Below are positions 63,457 through 64,000 of a stretch of DNA of 64,000 bases, in pieces. Both the position numbers and the translations under genes were made by a program. How positions within the stretch are numbered: the first letter of the stretch is position 1; every line of letters begins with the position of its first letter. Under the pieces are notes generated by a model that ran no database searches, was not told the DNA's origin, and saw only the letters and a program-made list of their open reading frames with translations. Origin of the DNA: CAVQEG01 sp963711465 (GTDB lineage Bacteria > Bacteroidota > Ignavibacteria > OLB7); the NCBI GenBank assembly GCA_963711465.1, contig CAVQEG010000003.1, positions 248,001 through 312,000 on the forward strand. Reading direction: 5' to 3'.

Positions 63457-63726
63457 ATGCTGAGCATCATCGGAGCGATCATCGTCGGAGCGATTATCGG
63501 GTGGCTGGCGAGCATTCTGGCGAAGACCAACGACCAGATGGGTTGTCTCTGGAACATCGTGGTCGGCATCCTGGGTGCTGCGCTCGGCAGCTGGCTTGCG
63601 CGCGTGCTCTTCGACATCGAGCCGAAGAGCACGTTCAGTCTGCGCGGGTTTCTCATCGGAATCGCCGGCGCGGTCGTGCTGATACTGCTGCTGCGGGGCA
63701 TCGGAATTCTCCGCCGCGACCGGTAG
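63457..63726 (+). CDS. GlsB/YeaQ/YmgE-family small membrane protein
   Basis: 89 residues from ATG 63457, with GGAGGGA seven bases upstream, so this start is better than the in-frame ATG at 63403. Three membrane segments (IGAIIVGAIIGWLASIL, CLWNIVVGILGAALGSWLARVLF, FLIGIAGAVVLILLLRG) with the G-A-I-I-G-W-L-A and N-I-V-V-G-I-x-G-A motifs of the transglycosylase-associated/GlsB family, often stress-induced. Function poorly known. Confidence 0.85.
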   Translation: MLSIIGAIIVGAIIGWLASILAKTNDQMGCLWNIVVGILGAALGSWLARVLFDIEPKSTFSLRGFLIGIAGAVVLILLLRGIGILRRDR

Positions 63727-63774
63727 CTCCCGAGAGTGTACGGGGGCGAATTCGACACACCACCTTTCTGCACG

Positions 63775-64000
63775 CTACAGCCGGAGTCTCGGTTTGACGA
63801 TGCCGAGACTCTTCATCTGCTTCGAAAGCGTCGAGCGGTCGATATCCAGCTCGGAGGCGGCGCGGGTGATGTTCCACTCGTGCCGGTCGAGGATGCGGAT
63901 CAGCTCTTCCTTCTTGGTCTGCCGGGCGAGCATCTGCACGTCGTTGTAGTCGCGGACGACGGTCATGTCGCTGGGGGTGACCGACTCGCTTCGCTCGATC
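63775..64000 (-). CDS. C-terminal part of a sigma-54-dependent (NtrC-family) regulator, cut by the window edge
   Basis: The frame runs out of the window on the right. The visible 75 residues begin in an ESVTPSDM segment (the end of the AAA+ region in such proteins) and end with a Fis-type helix-turn-helix: KKEELIRILDRHEWNITRAASELDIDRSTLSKQMKSLGI. In NtrC-type enhancer-binding proteins this domain binds DNA upstream of sigma-54 promoters. The ATG at 63966 is internal, not a start. Confidence 0.75.
   Translation of the reverse strand, partial: IERSESVTPSDMTVVRDYNDVQMLARQTKKEELIRILDRHEWNITRAASELDIDRSTLSKQMKSLGIVKPRLRL

Overview
The window (64 kb, GC-rich at roughly 60-65 %, very densely coding) looks like chromosome from a high-GC member of the Bacteroidota/Chlorobiota (FCB) group. 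Evidence: four secreted proteins (ends at 2510, 7334, 22552 and 46344) finish in the beta-rich domain used for type IX secretion sorting, with its conserved N-P and G-x-Y motifs, and one of them is built of 'choice-of-anchor D' (HYDIN/ASPM-like) Ig repeats. A Kapabacteria-like lineage would fit, but that is inference. There are no rRNA genes, no recognisable insertion sequences, no phage genes and no CRISPR array. One tRNA (Leu-CAG) is present.

Layout. 0-10.7 kb: end of a giant surface protein, pdxJ, a secreted TlpA-type thioredoxin, a cysteine desulfurase overlapping an MBL-fold hydrolase, a large secreted T9SS protein and a 56-residue membrane protein. 10.8-17.8 kb: dapF, whose 3' end runs straight into a 1.1 kb composite repeat, then on the minus strand an AAA/TPR NTPase overlapping rlmN, an M23 peptidase and tRNA-Leu. 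17.8-25.4 kb: an outer-membrane-type protein, a formimidoylglutamase-like ureohydrolase with a G-rich leader, an FG-GAP T9SS protein, a frame-disrupted secreted protein, a methyltransferase and a UMF1-type transporter. 25.5-30.2 kb: tgt-yajC-ribBA-larA-like on the plus strand, then a PfpI-like protein. 30.4-38.3 kb: tail-specific protease, an SF2 helicase, a minus-strand set gmhB-DUF971-dodecin-HAD, and an enoyl-ACP reductase overlapping nanE.

38.3-40.3 kb is a second, unrelated repeat region: about 2 kb of alternating 31-32 bp arrays in opposite orientation, separated by two linker blocks that are themselves imperfect inverted copies. It could fold into large hairpins and I cannot match it to a known element. 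40.3-44.3 kb: minus-strand response regulator-sensor kinase-ruvA-acyltransferase. 44.4-50.1 kb: FRG-domain protein, a deoxyhypusine-synthase-like protein lacking the C-terminal catalytic-lysine motif, a PQQ-type sugar dehydrogenase with a T9SS tail, enoyl-CoA hydratase and a DUF58 protein. 50.1-64 kb: purM-sensor kinase-hisS-ptsN on the minus strand, glmM and dprA on the plus strand, class I aldolase, a Spy/CpxP-like protein, agmatinase-like protein, MFS transporter, sirtuin overlapping a glycosyltransferase, a GlsB/YeaQ-like membrane protein, and the C-terminal tail of an NtrC-type regulator cut by the window edge.

Most genes are housekeeping: cofactor synthesis (PLP, riboflavin, Fe-S sulfur supply), cell wall and envelope (DapF, GlmM, GmhB, NanE, M23, Prc), translation and RNA modification (HisS, Tgt, RlmN), recombination (RuvA, DprA) and two-component signalling. 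The unusual material is the two repeat regions, the DHS-like and FRG proteins, and the frame-disrupted secreted gene. No single new multi-gene system is evident. The strongest candidate for something undescribed is the structured repeat region at 38.3-40.3 kb.
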